DNA of 37,382 bases from an uncultured Fidelibacterota bacterium (GCA_913009735.1 CAJVYU010000021.1:1-37382), one strand, 5' to 3'. Positions 8,281 to 16,629 are shown, counted from the stretch's first letter. Notes: generated from the letters alone by a model not told the origin. Made by a program: numbers and translations.

Positions 8281-9000
8281 TTGACGAATCCCCACGAAAT
8301 CCTCGAACCCTTAAGCTCACTCTGGTGGCAGACCATCATTTGGTCAATCGTAATCATTTTTGGACTGCTTTTTGCTGCCAAAAAAATGTCCAAAAAACAT
8401 GTCGCTTATTTTGCAATTGTGATTGGTGTAGTATTGACAGCTCGTTCCATTCTTGTACATCCATATGTCGCATATCTCAAAGGATGGGATATTTACAATA
8501 ATTTGCCCCTTCACATGTGCGGGTTATCTGCTATCATCTCCGGTATCATTATGTTTTATAGAAAACAATGGCTATATGAACTTCTGTATTACTGGGGCAT
8601 CCCGGGAGCTTTTTATTCTATCCTGACTCCTGAATTTACTCAGGGAACTGAAGGATTGTTGTTTATGGAATATTATCTCGCTCATGGTGGTATCATATTC
8701 AGTGCCTTGTTCTGTACGTTGATACTTGGATTTAAACCGTCAAAAGGTTCTTGGTGGAAGGTCTTTCTTTGGACCCAATTACTTTTACCTGTCATTGGTG
8801 GATTTGACTGGCTAATCGGTGCAAATTATATGTATCTCTGTAAACCGCCTATCGTAGACAATCCGTTCATTATAGGTGACTTTCCTGAACACTTAATAGG
8901 TATTGAGATCGCCGGATTTCTGCATTTTGCACTCGTGTATTTACCTTTTGGATTAAAGTATCGTTATGCATCAAAAACTCCAGGGCCTGCAACTATTTGA
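8281..9000 (+). CDS. YwaF / TIGR02206-type integral membrane protein, copy 1
   Basis: A 239-aa protein with about six to seven hydrophobic helices. The family motifs are visible: NLPLHMCGLS (~residues 76-85), YYWGIPGAFYSILTPE (~102-117) and GANYMYLCKPP (~180-190). The family resembles B. subtilis YwaF and TP0381; its function is unknown. The start is TTG at 8281, since an in-frame TAG lies just upstream (8272-8274). AGGA (8273-8276) is a suitable ribosome site. It is first of three tandem paralogs, its end overlapping the next gene by 35 bp. Confidence 0.85.
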   Translation: MTNPHEILEPLSSLWWQTIIWSIVIIFGLLFAAKKMSKKHVAYFAIVIGVVLTARSILVHPYVAYLKGWDIYNNLPLHMCGLSAIISGIIMFYRKQWLYELLYYWGIPGAFYSILTPEFTQGTEGLLFMEYYLAHGGIIFSALFCTLILGFKPSKGSWWKVFLWTQLLLPVIGGFDWLIGANYMYLCKPPIVDNPFIIGDFPEHLIGIEIAGFLHFALVYLPFGLKYRYASKTPGPATI

Positions 9001-9676
9001 CACCCTGCACGTAACTTATTTGCTTACGTGGTTGGTGTTATGGATATTGATCCCATTCATTGGGAAAAAATATCTTAATAAAGATCAACAGAAAATAGTT
9101 GTATGGATTATGATTATTTTTATGGTGGGACAAGAGATGGTTGATTATTGGAACAGGACACAATTTCGCCCCTTATCATTAGATCTTGATTTACCTCTCC
9201 ATTTATGCCACCTGGCCCTAATATTTTCGGTTATTTTACTTTTAAAACCCAATCAATATCTGTTTGAGATTACGTATTTTTGGGGGTTAGGGGGAGCAAT
9301 TCAAACCATGCTAACACCGGATATGACGGATTTTGATAATTATTTAGCATATTTCCTGGTACAAGCGCATCATGCAATGATCATTTTGACATGCTTGTGG
9401 TTGGTTGTTGTCCTTGGATATCGTTGTCGTCCCGGGTCCATTAAACGAACCTTTATCTTCACTAATATTGTCATTATACCGGTGTGGTTTATTGATTGGT
9501 TAGTAGGTGGAAATTATATGTATCTAATGGCCCGGCCACCCACGGAAAGCCCTTTAGTCTTTGGTGACTGGCCATGGTATATCATCAATATAGAAATAGT
9601 AGGACTCATTATTTTTACCATATTGTATATGCCTATGATTTATCTACGCAGGAAAGAGGAACTGCAGATGTTATGA
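8966..9676 (+). CDS. YwaF / TIGR02206-type integral membrane protein, copy 2
   Basis: A 236-aa paralog of the genes on both sides. It keeps DLPLHLCHLA, YFWGLGGAIQTMLTPD and GGNYMYLMARPP at equivalent places, with similar hydrophobic helices. The ATG at 8966 overlaps the previous gene by 35 bp, and the resulting N-terminus (LQGLQLFDTLHVTYLL) aligns with copy 3, supporting this start. The stop overlaps copy 3 by the ATGA quartet, so the three genes should be co-translated. The second conserved motif has His where copies 1 and 3 have Gly (LCHLA versus MCGLS), so the copies have diverged. Confidence 0.85.
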   Translation: MHQKLQGLQLFDTLHVTYLLTWLVLWILIPFIGKKYLNKDQQKIVVWIMIIFMVGQEMVDYWNRTQFRPLSLDLDLPLHLCHLALIFSVILLLKPNQYLFEITYFWGLGGAIQTMLTPDMTDFDNYLAYFLVQAHHAMIILTCLWLVVVLGYRCRPGSIKRTFIFTNIVIIPVWFIDWLVGGNYMYLMARPPTESPLVFGDWPWYIINIEIVGLIIFTILYMPMIYLRRKEELQML

Positions 9677-10392
9677 TAGATTATATCAGACCGGAACTGT
9701 ATGGCCCTTTGCATCTAAAATATATATTGATGGGATTGGCTATGTGGATCATCATACCGTTTTTCGGAAAGCAATTCTTAACCAAATCTCAACATCGTAT
9801 CGTAGCGTATATATTAATCATATTTACCATTGGTCAGGAAATAATTAATGATTCTTCGTTAATGTTTCAAGGCGTGTGGCAATTATCGGTAAATCTGCCA
9901 CTGCATATGTGCGGATTGTCACTTTTTCTGACTTCATGGGCATTGTACAGTAAAAAACAAACTGCGTTTGAGTTGGCTTACTTTTGGGGTATCGCAGGGT
10001 CAACACAAGCGATCTTAACACCGGATTTAAGCGGTGTATGGAATCCTATAGGTATTTTTATATTTTTCTTCTCTCATTCCATCATCGTTCTAAACGTGAT
10101 TTGGTTGATGGTTGTGGATGGAATGCGTTTGCGAAGAAGTTCATTAATTGATACCATAATACTTACCAACGGCTTTGTGTTTATTGTTTCTATTTTTAAT
10201 TTCATTGTAAATGGAAACTATTGGTTTCTATGTGCCAAACCCGTATCCAATAGCCCATTTCTGATTGGCGATTGGCCTTTTTATTTACTGGGTATTCAAA
10301 TAGCAGGAATAGTTTTAATGGGTTTGATATATTTACCATGGTTACCCTATTTTCGTCGATTGAGATTGCAGACTGAATCCGACACGGTATAA
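9673..10392 (+). CDS. YwaF / TIGR02206-type integral membrane protein, copy 3
   Basis: Third tandem paralog, 239 aa, with NLPLHMCGLS, YFWGIAGSTQAILTPD and NGNYWFLCAKP. The ATG at 9673 forms ATGA with the stop of copy 2, and the protein start (MIDYIRPELYGPLHLKYIL) matches the family. A longer frame from 9574 only shadows copy 2. The GGNYMY motif of copies 1 and 2 is changed to NGNYWF here. Three different copies made as one operon suggest a hetero-oligomeric membrane complex, though that is inference. Confidence 0.85.
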   Translation: MIDYIRPELYGPLHLKYILMGLAMWIIIPFFGKQFLTKSQHRIVAYILIIFTIGQEIINDSSLMFQGVWQLSVNLPLHMCGLSLFLTSWALYSKKQTAFELAYFWGIAGSTQAILTPDLSGVWNPIGIFIFFFSHSIIVLNVIWLMVVDGMRLRRSSLIDTIILTNGFVFIVSIFNFIVNGNYWFLCAKPVSNSPFLIGDWPFYLLGIQIAGIVLMGLIYLPWLPYFRRLRLQTESDTV

Positions 10393-10403
10393 ATTCAAAT
10401 ACA

Positions 10404-11426
10404 ATGACAACCCTTTTATTGTACTTTTTCCTCGCCTTGGGTGTATCGTTTTTCTGTTCACTACTGGAATCGGTGTTACTGTCTTTGACGCGTTCGCATA
10501 TCAGTGTATTAATTAAAGAGAACCATACTTCCGGCAGGTTATTAGAAAAGCTTAAAGCAAATATTAATCGCCCCCTGGCTGCCATATTGTCTTTAAATAC
10601 GATTTCGCATACTGTGGGGGCCGCAGGAGTTGGTGCAATTTCATTTGATTTATACGGCAGCAAATGGGTTGCTGTAACTTCCGGTATTCTGACGTTATCT
10701 ATTCTGATATTTTCGGAAGTTATACCTAAAACGATTGGTTCACATTACTGGAAAAATTTAGCTTCACCATCAGCGTATTTAATCAGGTGGCTGATGGTGT
10801 TAATGTATCCCTTTGTAGTCATTTTGGAATTTCTGTCAAATTGGTTAAAGCCGGATATAAAGCAGGATACAGTCACCAAAGAAGATGTTATCGCCATGGC
10901 TGGAATAGGTGAAGATGAAGGTACAATTGAAGAAGATGAAAGCACAATTATAGAAAATATTTTACGGTTAGATAATGTCACTGCAGAAGAAGTCCTGACT
11001 CCTCGTTCTGTGGTTTTTGCATTGCAAAAAGATCTGTCTGTGAAACAAGCATTGGATGAGAATCCAAATATCGTATTTTCCAGGATTCCGATTTACAGCG
11101 AAAGCCTGGAGGATATCGTTGGTCTCGTACGACGTTATGAACTTCTTAAAAGAAAAGCAGAAGATCAATTTGACATTACCATGGAAGAACTTTCAAATCC
11201 TGTGCATGTCGTTCAGGAAAAAGATTCGGTGGGAGCAATTCTGGATGAATTTGTCCGCCGGCGCGAACATTTATTTATTGTTAGAGATGAATTCGGACAA
11301 TTTGCCGGTATTATTACGTTAGAAGACGCAATTGAAACATTATTAGGTGTTGAGATTGTTGACGAGATAGACACGGTCGTTGATATGCGAAAACTCGCAG
11401 TTAGTCAAAGCAAGGAACGGAAATAA
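10404..11426 (+). CDS. CNNM (DUF21) and CBS-domain membrane protein
   Basis: Predicted inner-membrane transporter of the CorC/HlyC/CNNM group, linked in other bacteria to Mg2+ or Co2+ efflux. Residues 1 to ~150 form the DUF21 domain, with hydrophobic helices and the motifs SLLESVLLSLTRSHI and FSEVIPKTIGSHYW. A linker rich in Asp and Glu (GIGEDEGTIEEDESTIIENIL) leads to a CBS pair (~residues 190-330; VLTPRSVVFAL and the closing GIITLEDAIETLLG). The C-terminal CorC_HlyC domain found in many relatives is absent, as in shorter family members. It begins 11 nt after the YwaF triplet and is likely part of the same transcript. Confidence 0.9.
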   Translation: MTTLLLYFFLALGVSFFCSLLESVLLSLTRSHISVLIKENHTSGRLLEKLKANINRPLAAILSLNTISHTVGAAGVGAISFDLYGSKWVAVTSGILTLSILIFSEVIPKTIGSHYWKNLASPSAYLIRWLMVLMYPFVVILEFLSNWLKPDIKQDTVTKEDVIAMAGIGEDEGTIEEDESTIIENILRLDNVTAEEVLTPRSVVFALQKDLSVKQALDENPNIVFSRIPIYSESLEDIVGLVRRYELLKRKAEDQFDITMEELSNPVHVVQEKDSVGAILDEFVRRREHLFIVRDEFGQFAGIITLEDAIETLLGVEIVDEIDTVVDMRKLAVSQSKERK

Positions 11427-11699
11427 TAACCAGTAACTGGTGAGCGGTTGGTGATTGGTGATATGTAGCTGGTTATTGGTAAAAAGAAAAAAAAACTAAA
11501 AATGGAAAAAATTTTCTAAATCCAATTTTCTAATCCTAATCTTAATCCATAAAATTCTTACATTCCTCCATGAAGATTCGATATATGTTTGTTACTTTTG
11601 TTAAATACTTCATTTGTAGCTGGAGGTAGGAGGAATAACCAGGTATAGTAAATCTGTTAAAATATAATTAGATCAAAACAGGGAGCAATATTTTAAGGC
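11427..11699. other. Intergenic stretch with degenerate GGTTATTGGT-type repeat
   Basis: The stretch 11430-11482 is a run of imperfect repeats built on TTGGTGA / GGTTATTGGT, and the word TTATTGGTAA recurs near 37261. The rest is AT-rich with nothing I can call. A run of A residues and poor consensus make a gene here unlikely. Confidence 0.4.
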
Positions 11700-12125
11700 A
11701 TGATGAAGATCAGAAATATAGTTACTTTTTTTGTAATTGTTTTTACTCTAGAACTTCTTACAGCACAAATACCTACGGCAGTAACAGAATTTGAGGTTAA
11801 AGGGATCAGCCAATCCGAGGCCAGTTCATTAACTGACCGATTAAGATCTGAACTTTTCAAGTTTGGTACTTTTCAAATAATAGAACGAGGGCTTATGGAA
11901 GAAATCCTTTCTGAACAAGGATTCCAACAAACAGGGTGTGTTTCAGATGAATGTGTTGTTGAAGTAGGTAAGCTTATTGGTGTACAACAAATTATTGGAG
12001 GAAGCATCAGTAAAGTTGGGAAAATATTTTGCGGACATACCAAAGGCAGTAAAAAAGTTGTGCGAACTGGAAGTGTAAAACCGCTGCTTAAAGCATTAAA
12101 CATTTATATGGAAAACCAAAAATGA
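11700..12125 (+). CDS. CsgG-like exported protein, truncated, with foreign tail
   Basis: A signal peptide (hydrophobic residues 7-22, ending LLTAQ) is followed by a segment like the CsgG/curli-assembly-related family abundant in FCB bacteria: EFEVKGISQSEASSLTDRLR, IIERGLMEEILSEQGFQ, and CVSDECVVEVGKLIGVQQII. In relatives the domain continues with SISKVGxxY and an Ig-like barrel over another 100 residues or more. Here the match stops at about residue 103 (SISKVGKIF) and an unrelated basic tail of ~38 residues follows. The gene therefore looks truncated and fused to something else. Its stop overlaps the next gene by ATGA, so the tail may be the relic of a toxin gene once paired with the HicB-like antitoxin. 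Confidence 0.7.
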   Translation: MMKIRNIVTFFVIVFTLELLTAQIPTAVTEFEVKGISQSEASSLTDRLRSELFKFGTFQIIERGLMEEILSEQGFQQTGCVSDECVVEVGKLIGVQQIIGGSISKVGKIFCGHTKGSKKVVRTGSVKPLLKALNIYMENQK

Positions 12126-12484
12126 AAAAAGATATTCAATATTTCAATAATTTACCTTACAAAGTTGTGATAGAATTTAATGAAGGCGATGATACATGGA
12201 CTGCCTATCATCCTGAATTAGGTTGGGGTACATGTTATGCAATAGGAGATACACAAGATGAAGCAATCAAGTTATTGGCTGATGAACGTAAAGACTTGTT
12301 GGAAATACTTTTAGAAGATGGCGTTGAAATCCCCGAACCAAAACTTGAGGAAGAACTGCCCAGCGGAAAGTTTATGGTACGCATACCCCGGAGTTTGCAT
12401 CAGCACATAAGAGAGAATGCTGAAAAGGAAAGCGTCAGTTTAAATCAATATGTAACAACGGTATTAGCCGAGAAAGCAGGGTAG
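12122..12484 (+). CDS. HicB-like antitoxin with C-terminal ribbon-helix-helix
   Basis: A 120-aa protein. Residues 1 to ~75 resemble the HicB partial RNase-H-like fold (YKVVIEFNEGDDTWTAYHPELG, then GDTQDEAIKLLADERKDLLEILLEDG). Residues ~82-118 form a ribbon-helix-helix DNA-binding domain (GKFMVRIPRSLHQHIRENA, VSLNQYVTTVL). Such proteins neutralise HicA toxins and repress their operon, but solitary members also exist. No complete HicA is adjacent; the gene upstream, overlapping by 4 bp, is a truncated chimera. Confidence 0.82.
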   Translation: MKKDIQYFNNLPYKVVIEFNEGDDTWTAYHPELGWGTCYAIGDTQDEAIKLLADERKDLLEILLEDGVEIPEPKLEEELPSGKFMVRIPRSLHQHIRENAEKESVSLNQYVTTVLAEKAG

Positions 12485-12613
12485 TTGAAATAGGATTAGG
12501 AAGGAGGACGAAGATTAAGATATGGAAAATGGAAATTTCCTAATCCATTCCAAATAAATAATTAGTAGATACTTCAAATGGAGCATGTTCATTATTATTT
12601 TAGAGGTGTAGAA

Positions 12614-12715
12614 ATGAAAATCCAAACAAGTGTGCGAGTCGAAGACAGTTTTTATAAAGAGGCAAAAACTGTATTTAGGGTATCCTCAAAAAGCACTAAC
12701 CCTCAATATGATTGA
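12614..12715 (+). pseudogene. RHH (RelB/DinJ-like) antitoxin remnant, cut by an IS
   Basis: The frame starts MKIQTSVRVEDSFYKEAKTV, the typical opening of a RelB/DinJ-like antitoxin, with GAGG at 12603-12606 as ribosome site. After Phe21 it enters the insertion sequence and stops at 12713-12715. If the IS and one target copy are removed in thought, the frame runs only 13 further residues of unrelated sequence. The antitoxin was therefore already truncated before the IS arrived. No toxin partner is visible. Confidence 0.6.
12672..12677 (+). repeat. Target-site duplication, left copy
   Basis: TATTTA directly precedes the left terminal inverted repeat and is repeated exactly after the right one (14327-14332). 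A 6-bp direct repeat flush with both TIRs supports true transposition. Confidence 0.85.
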
Positions 12716-14326
12716 ATATACGGTAGATATTTTCTAAGTTAGTGCAAGGAAAAAGCCATTTATCCCCCAAAACCCTTGCAGATGAGGAACTATGATTAAA
12801 CAAAAGAATACCAAACAGGCAGCCTTTGACTTCAATTTCACATTATGTAACCGTTTATCCCCCAACAACCGCTGGTTCCAATTAGCCCGGCAGATTCCAT
12901 GGAAGGCACTTGGTTCCATTTACGAAGAGAGTCTTTCAATGAATAAAGGAGCCCCTACGATTCCTTCCCGAGTCGTTATTGGAGCATTGATTATCAAACA
13001 TATGAAGAATCTTTCAGATGAAGAGACCATAGAAGATATTCGAGAGAATCCATATTATCAGTATTTTTTAGGATACAGTAGTTTTCAGGATCGTCAGGTA
13101 TTTGCTCCCAGTTTGTTTGTGGAGATACGGAAGCGTTTAGGGTTTGAAAAGCTTCAGCGCATCAATGAGACGTTTCTTGGTTTTACAGATGATAAGTCAG
13201 AGACAGAAGAACATTCGGATAATGATTCTGATGATGGACATAAAGGGATGCTGATTATGGATGCGACAGTTGCCCCGCAGGATATCACCTATCCTACGGA
13301 TGTAGGTTTGTTAAATAAAGGCCGTGAAAAGTTGGAGAAGATAATTGATGAATTGTGGATTCCTGTCCCGGGTAAGATAAAACTCAGGACGTACAGGCGT
13401 GTAGCCCATAAGAAGTATTTGGACTTCAGTCGCAGACGCAAACCACAAAAAAAGACAATCCGTAAGGCGATACGATGTCAATTGGGATATATTAACAGAA
13501 ACCTGAAGCATATAGAATCATTACTGGATGGATATCAAGATAAAGACTTTCCTTTGAGTTATATAATGCTTCGCCAGTTATGGATCATCAAGGAGTTGTA
13601 TCGTCAGCAGAATATCATGTATAAGACAAAAGTCCATAGCATACCGGATCGCATTGTCAGCATATCCCAGCCCTATGTCCGTCCTATCGTCAGAGGTAAA
13701 GCAAAGGCAATGACAGAGTTTGGTGCCAAATTAAGTGCCAGTGTCATTGACGGGAAAGTTATTTTGGACAGGTTGAGTTGGGATGCGTACAATGAGGGTG
13801 AGGATATAGAACCAGCCGTTCAACGATACAAAGAACGGTTTGGGTATTATCCTGAAAGTGTGAATGCGGACAAGATTTACTGGAAAAATGAAAACAGACG
13901 TTACCTGAAGTTTCAGAAAATAGAATTGTACGGCGGTAATCCATTGGGTCGTCCTTCGAAAAGCAAGACTCCGCAAGAGAAGAAACACCATAAGGAGGAA
14001 TCAGTAAAGCGCAACAGAATTGAAGGAATGTTTGGTTTAGGAAAACGACGATTTGGATTAGGATTAGTAATGGCTAAGACATGCCGTACCAGTGAAAGCT
14101 GGATTGCCATGGTGATATTTGTAATGAATGTGGCAGCAGTGTATCGTGACCACATTTTTTCTTATTTTTTACTTGTAATTGGACATCGGGTTGAGATAAT
14201 ACGCTCTATTATCCTCCATAACGCATTGAAATCCGTAGAAAAAATAAGAACCGGTTGGATAGTAAAGATGCCGTACCAACTACAACATGAAACTAATTTA
14301 CGAAAACTGGCTTTTTGAGGAAGCCC
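12678..14326 (+). mobile_element. Complete insertion sequence, IS5/IS1182-like, 1649 bp
   Basis: The terminal inverted repeats are GGGTATCCTCAAAAAGC (12678-12694) and its near reverse complement (14310-14326), 15 of 17 matching, flanked by a 6-bp duplication TATTTA. One intact DDE transposase fills most of the element. The copy looks complete and potentially active. Its right end supplies the last base of the stop codon of the neighbouring minus-strand gene. Confidence 0.9.
12792..14318 (+). CDS. DDE transposase of the IS5/IS1182 type
   Basis: A 508-aa transposase with an N-terminal DUF772-like domain (residues ~50-125; TIPSRVVIGALIIKHM, EETIEDIRENPYYQYFLGY). The RNase-H-like catalytic residues fit Asp157 (MDATVAP), Asp360 (VNADKIYW) and Glu411 (NRIEGMFG). 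Between them is a long basic insert (~residues 195-250). The C-terminal part carries FVMNVAAVYR. It is full length with no frameshift, so the IS may be autonomous. I am sure of the DDE transposase; the split between IS5 and IS1182 groups is less certain. Confidence 0.93.
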   Translation: MIKQKNTKQAAFDFNFTLCNRLSPNNRWFQLARQIPWKALGSIYEESLSMNKGAPTIPSRVVIGALIIKHMKNLSDEETIEDIRENPYYQYFLGYSSFQDRQVFAPSLFVEIRKRLGFEKLQRINETFLGFTDDKSETEEHSDNDSDDGHKGMLIMDATVAPQDITYPTDVGLLNKGREKLEKIIDELWIPVPGKIKLRTYRRVAHKKYLDFSRRRKPQKKTIRKAIRCQLGYINRNLKHIESLLDGYQDKDFPLSYIMLRQLWIIKELYRQQNIMYKTKVHSIPDRIVSISQPYVRPIVRGKAKAMTEFGAKLSASVIDGKVILDRLSWDAYNEGEDIEPAVQRYKERFGYYPESVNADKIYWKNENRRYLKFQKIELYGGNPLGRPSKSKTPQEKKHHKEESVKRNRIEGMFGLGKRRFGLGLVMAKTCRTSESWIAMVIFVMNVAAVYRDHIFSYFLLVIGHRVEIIRSIILHNALKSVEKIRTGWIVKMPYQLQHETNLRKLAF

Positions 14327-15132
14327 TATTTAATAGAGATATTATTTTTCTTTTCCCTCAATATCTCCCATAATACCTCCAGCATTTCCTCTTGATTAAC
14401 CTTTTTTCCTTGTTCAGCCTCAACAGTAACGTTCAATGCCTCAAGGCGTATACAGTAATCACTGAACATTCCCCGGTCTGGTGGTTTCTGTGCTATGAGA
14501 GCTACATTATAGCCAGATATGGACAGGGCAGCAAAAAGATCTTCCTGAGTCACAACGAAAAAATTGTCCGAATCCTGCTGATGATTGATGGAGACTTTAC
14601 GGGTGTCATTCCCATACCATCCTCCAGGACGAAAATCGTTGATAGTCATCTTGTCCGGCGTGTTGTTGTGAATGGCAATTACAACCATCCCTTTTCGTAC
14701 CGCAATCAGTTTTGTCACACTATCCCGGAAAGCGGCGGCAATAGCAAAGATTTCATCGCTATTGTTGTTGAAATATTTGAGGGATGCCCGCAACCCTACA
14801 TCGCTAAACATACGGTTAGGATCAAACCGGTGAAGTATACCATTAACACGCACCACCACTTCCCGGCCGCGGCCATGCCGCAGCTCGATCAATCGACCAC
14901 CGTACTTTTCGATAAACGCCAGACCCGCCTCGACGGCAGTATTCTCATTGTCATGGAGGTTCAAAAGCGTAATGTCTGCCCCGGTCCGTTCGTAAATATC
15001 TACCCAAACCTTTTCTTCGCCGAGATATAAAGTATGCGTGGTTTTTGATATGGACTGCATGAAACCGGTCCCCGTTGTAAAAACAAGCAGACTCCCTAGA
15101 ATGGCGAGGTCACGCGGTCTCATTGTAAACAC
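14326..15132 (-). CDS. Putative exported M14-like zinc hydrolase of unknown function
   Basis: A 268-aa protein with an N-terminal hydrophobic stretch (residues ~8-27), suggesting export. Its motifs are LHDNENTAVEAG (~58-69), a second His in VVIAIHNN (~150-157), GGWYGN, and NVTVEAEQGK near residue 244. HxxE, then a distant His, then a late Glu is the spacing logic of M14 carboxypeptidases, so a divergent zinc peptidase or amidase acting on cell-wall peptides is possible. That is inference; the family is not one I can name. The stop TAG is formed by the IS junction (14326-14328). Without the IS the frame would run on for about 50 codons, so the C-terminus may have been altered. Confidence 0.6.
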   Translation of the reverse strand: MFTMRPRDLAILGSLLVFTTGTGFMQSISKTTHTLYLGEEKVWVDIYERTGADITLLNLHDNENTAVEAGLAFIEKYGGRLIELRHGRGREVVVRVNGILHRFDPNRMFSDVGLRASLKYFNNNSDEIFAIAAAFRDSVTKLIAVRKGMVVIAIHNNTPDKMTINDFRPGGWYGNDTRKVSINHQQDSDNFFVVTQEDLFAALSISGYNVALIAQKPPDRGMFSDYCIRLEALNVTVEAEQGKKVNQEEMLEVLWEILREKKNNISIK

Positions 15133-15586
15133 TGCATTGGTTATTCGTTCTTTACGATATATACTCTCAATATGTTATAGAATTTGGAGAGCAGTGTTTA
15201 ATATATCAAAACAAAAGGGTAACAATAGAAATACTTACCTTTAATCATTTCCTCCGGAGAAAATCTACCTGTGCCAAGACATCGGTAGATTCACCCTATA
15301 ATAACTCGCTTTTTTTAGCCAAAGCATAATATTTCCTTAAATCCAGGTAAGAGCAACGTTTTATATTTTAGAAGGCAAGGGGAAACACAAAGCCTGCCTA
15401 CTGAAATCGCAGCGAAGGTTTGAGGTCAAAAACATGTATTTGATTGGTTTCGATAAATGTTTTGGACAGATATAGTACCGGGAGGTTTTTAAGATTATTG
15501 GTTGATAAACCCCAGCATTTCTGTTTAATTTTCCCAATGTATTATAACAAATTCAATACAGAGTTTTTTAACAATAAGAGGTTATT
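15133..15586. other. 454-bp intergenic stretch with a degenerate repeat
   Basis: No gene is supported. An inverted repeat AATCTACC (15262-15269) / GGTAGATT (15284-15291) encloses sequence related to the repeat at 16591-16612. The 15-base word shared with 4682-4696 is at 15459-15473. The region just before 15587 carries the ribosome site of the cytochrome gene (AAGAGG). Confidence 0.5.
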
Positions 15587-16432
15587 ATGAATAAACTGAA
15601 AATAATCTTTCTTGCTGTATTAGCGGTTACCATGGTAACGATAATTTCATGCGGGAAAGAAGAATCAACCAACGACAATCAAGACGCCTACGATACTGCA
15701 GACGGTGTCCGGGGCGCCAGATTGTATGATCACGCCTTGAATGAATTGGGTATTACCGGAAAAGTCGCCAATGAGAAATCCAATTTTTATAGATGTAAAT
15801 CCTGCCATAGTTGGGATTTATTAGGAAGTTCAGGCGTAGCGGTCAGTCAAACCGGTTCCGCAACAAAACCGGCTGCGGCCCTGGTTGATTTAATGGAAGT
15901 ACGTGCAAATGATGATATTGATGAAATCTTCGAACATATTATGGCCACTGACGGGCCCAGCTTCGATACCTTCGATGAAAACCATCAGAACGAGATGCCC
16001 GCTTGGGGAACAATCCTGAGTGAGGATGATGCCTGGGATCTGGTAAAATTCATCAAAGAAACGGCTCATGACGTTTCCGAATTTTATGATATGGACATTT
16101 CATCCGGTCAAGCAGTATTTAGCAATATCGGCAAAGGCGGCGACGCCGCTGCCGGTCTGACAGCATATAACGCGAATTGCAAAAGTTGTCATGGTGCTGA
16201 CGGAACCCAAATAAACATCTATTGCCAGGACGAATACCTGGGCGATATGTTTAGAAATGATCCCCATGAGATTCAACATAAAGCCATTTGGGGAATGCCC
16301 AACGATGTTGAGCATATTGCCGCCGGTTGTGCTGACGCAGGAATGATGCCCGCTCAAAATATTACGGATCAGGATATCCGGGATATGATGGTCATGGGTC
16401 AGGATGAATCCGCCTTCCCCGGCGCCGAATAA
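15587..16432 (+). CDS. Diheme c-type cytochrome lipoprotein
   Basis: An exported electron carrier. A signal peptide ends in the lipobox IISC (Cys22). Two heme-binding motifs follow: CKSCH at residues 70-74 and CKSCH at 198-202. Met residues suitable as distal ligands occur in both halves (EMPAW near 137; the closing GMMPAQN near 252). Extra cysteines at C213 and C248 may form a disulfide. The ~280-aa two-domain layout resembles soluble or membrane-tethered cytochromes passing electrons to terminal oxidases or reductases. It stands alone between non-coding regions and is followed by hairpins, so it is probably monocistronic. The partner enzyme is not in the window. Confidence 0.9.
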   Translation: MNKLKIIFLAVLAVTMVTIISCGKEESTNDNQDAYDTADGVRGARLYDHALNELGITGKVANEKSNFYRCKSCHSWDLLGSSGVAVSQTGSATKPAAALVDLMEVRANDDIDEIFEHIMATDGPSFDTFDENHQNEMPAWGTILSEDDAWDLVKFIKETAHDVSEFYDMDISSGQAVFSNIGKGGDAAAGLTAYNANCKSCHGADGTQINIYCQDEYLGDMFRNDPHEIQHKAIWGMPNDVEHIAAGCADAGMMPAQNITDQDIRDMMVMGQDESAFPGAE

Positions 16433-16503
16433 TAGAAGCTGGTTTTGATATAAAATCGCTTTTGATTTTTAAAGAAGGCCCTGTTTAGCGGGGCATTCAG
16501 ACT

Positions 16504-16569
16504 GTTGACAAAGTCCTCGCAGAAATGCGGGGATTTTGTCAACTATTTGAACCCTGCTTTCGCAGGGTT
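16504..16569 (+). terminator. Two hairpins after the cytochrome gene
   Basis: A 40-nt imperfect palindrome (16504-16543) starts GTTGACAAA and ends TTTGTCAAC. It is followed by AACCCTGC-tttc-GCAGGGTT (16550-16569) with a short T-run, a good rho-independent terminator for the cytochrome transcript. Confidence 0.65.
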
Positions 16570-16590
16570 TTGTATATTCGCCGGAGGAGG

Positions 16591-16612
16591 TCTGCCTGCG
16601 CCAAGGCTTCGG
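16591..16612 (+). repeat. Dispersed REP-like sequence (TCTGCCTGCGCC...)
   Basis: The 22 bases start TCTGCCTGCGCC and end CTTCGG. Related sequence is at 7786-7795 and 7704-7714 (CTGCCTGCG shared), and, more diverged, at 15264-15287. It has the look of a degraded interspersed palindromic repeat family. Confidence 0.4.
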
Positions 16613-16629
16613 AGTCTATACCCAGATAA

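Noticed and set aside
9574-9672. Longer N-terminus of YwaF copy 3
   Set aside because: The extension overlaps copy 2 out of frame and does not match the paralogs; the ATG at 9673 fits.
12020-12125. HicA toxin in the CsgG-like tail
   Set aside because: The tail has GSKK and a final helix but lacks the GSH and VPxH motifs of HicA.
14392-15030. 212-aa plus-strand frame opposite the M14-like gene
   Set aside because: It has no signal, motifs or ribosome site and mirrors a better supported minus-strand gene.
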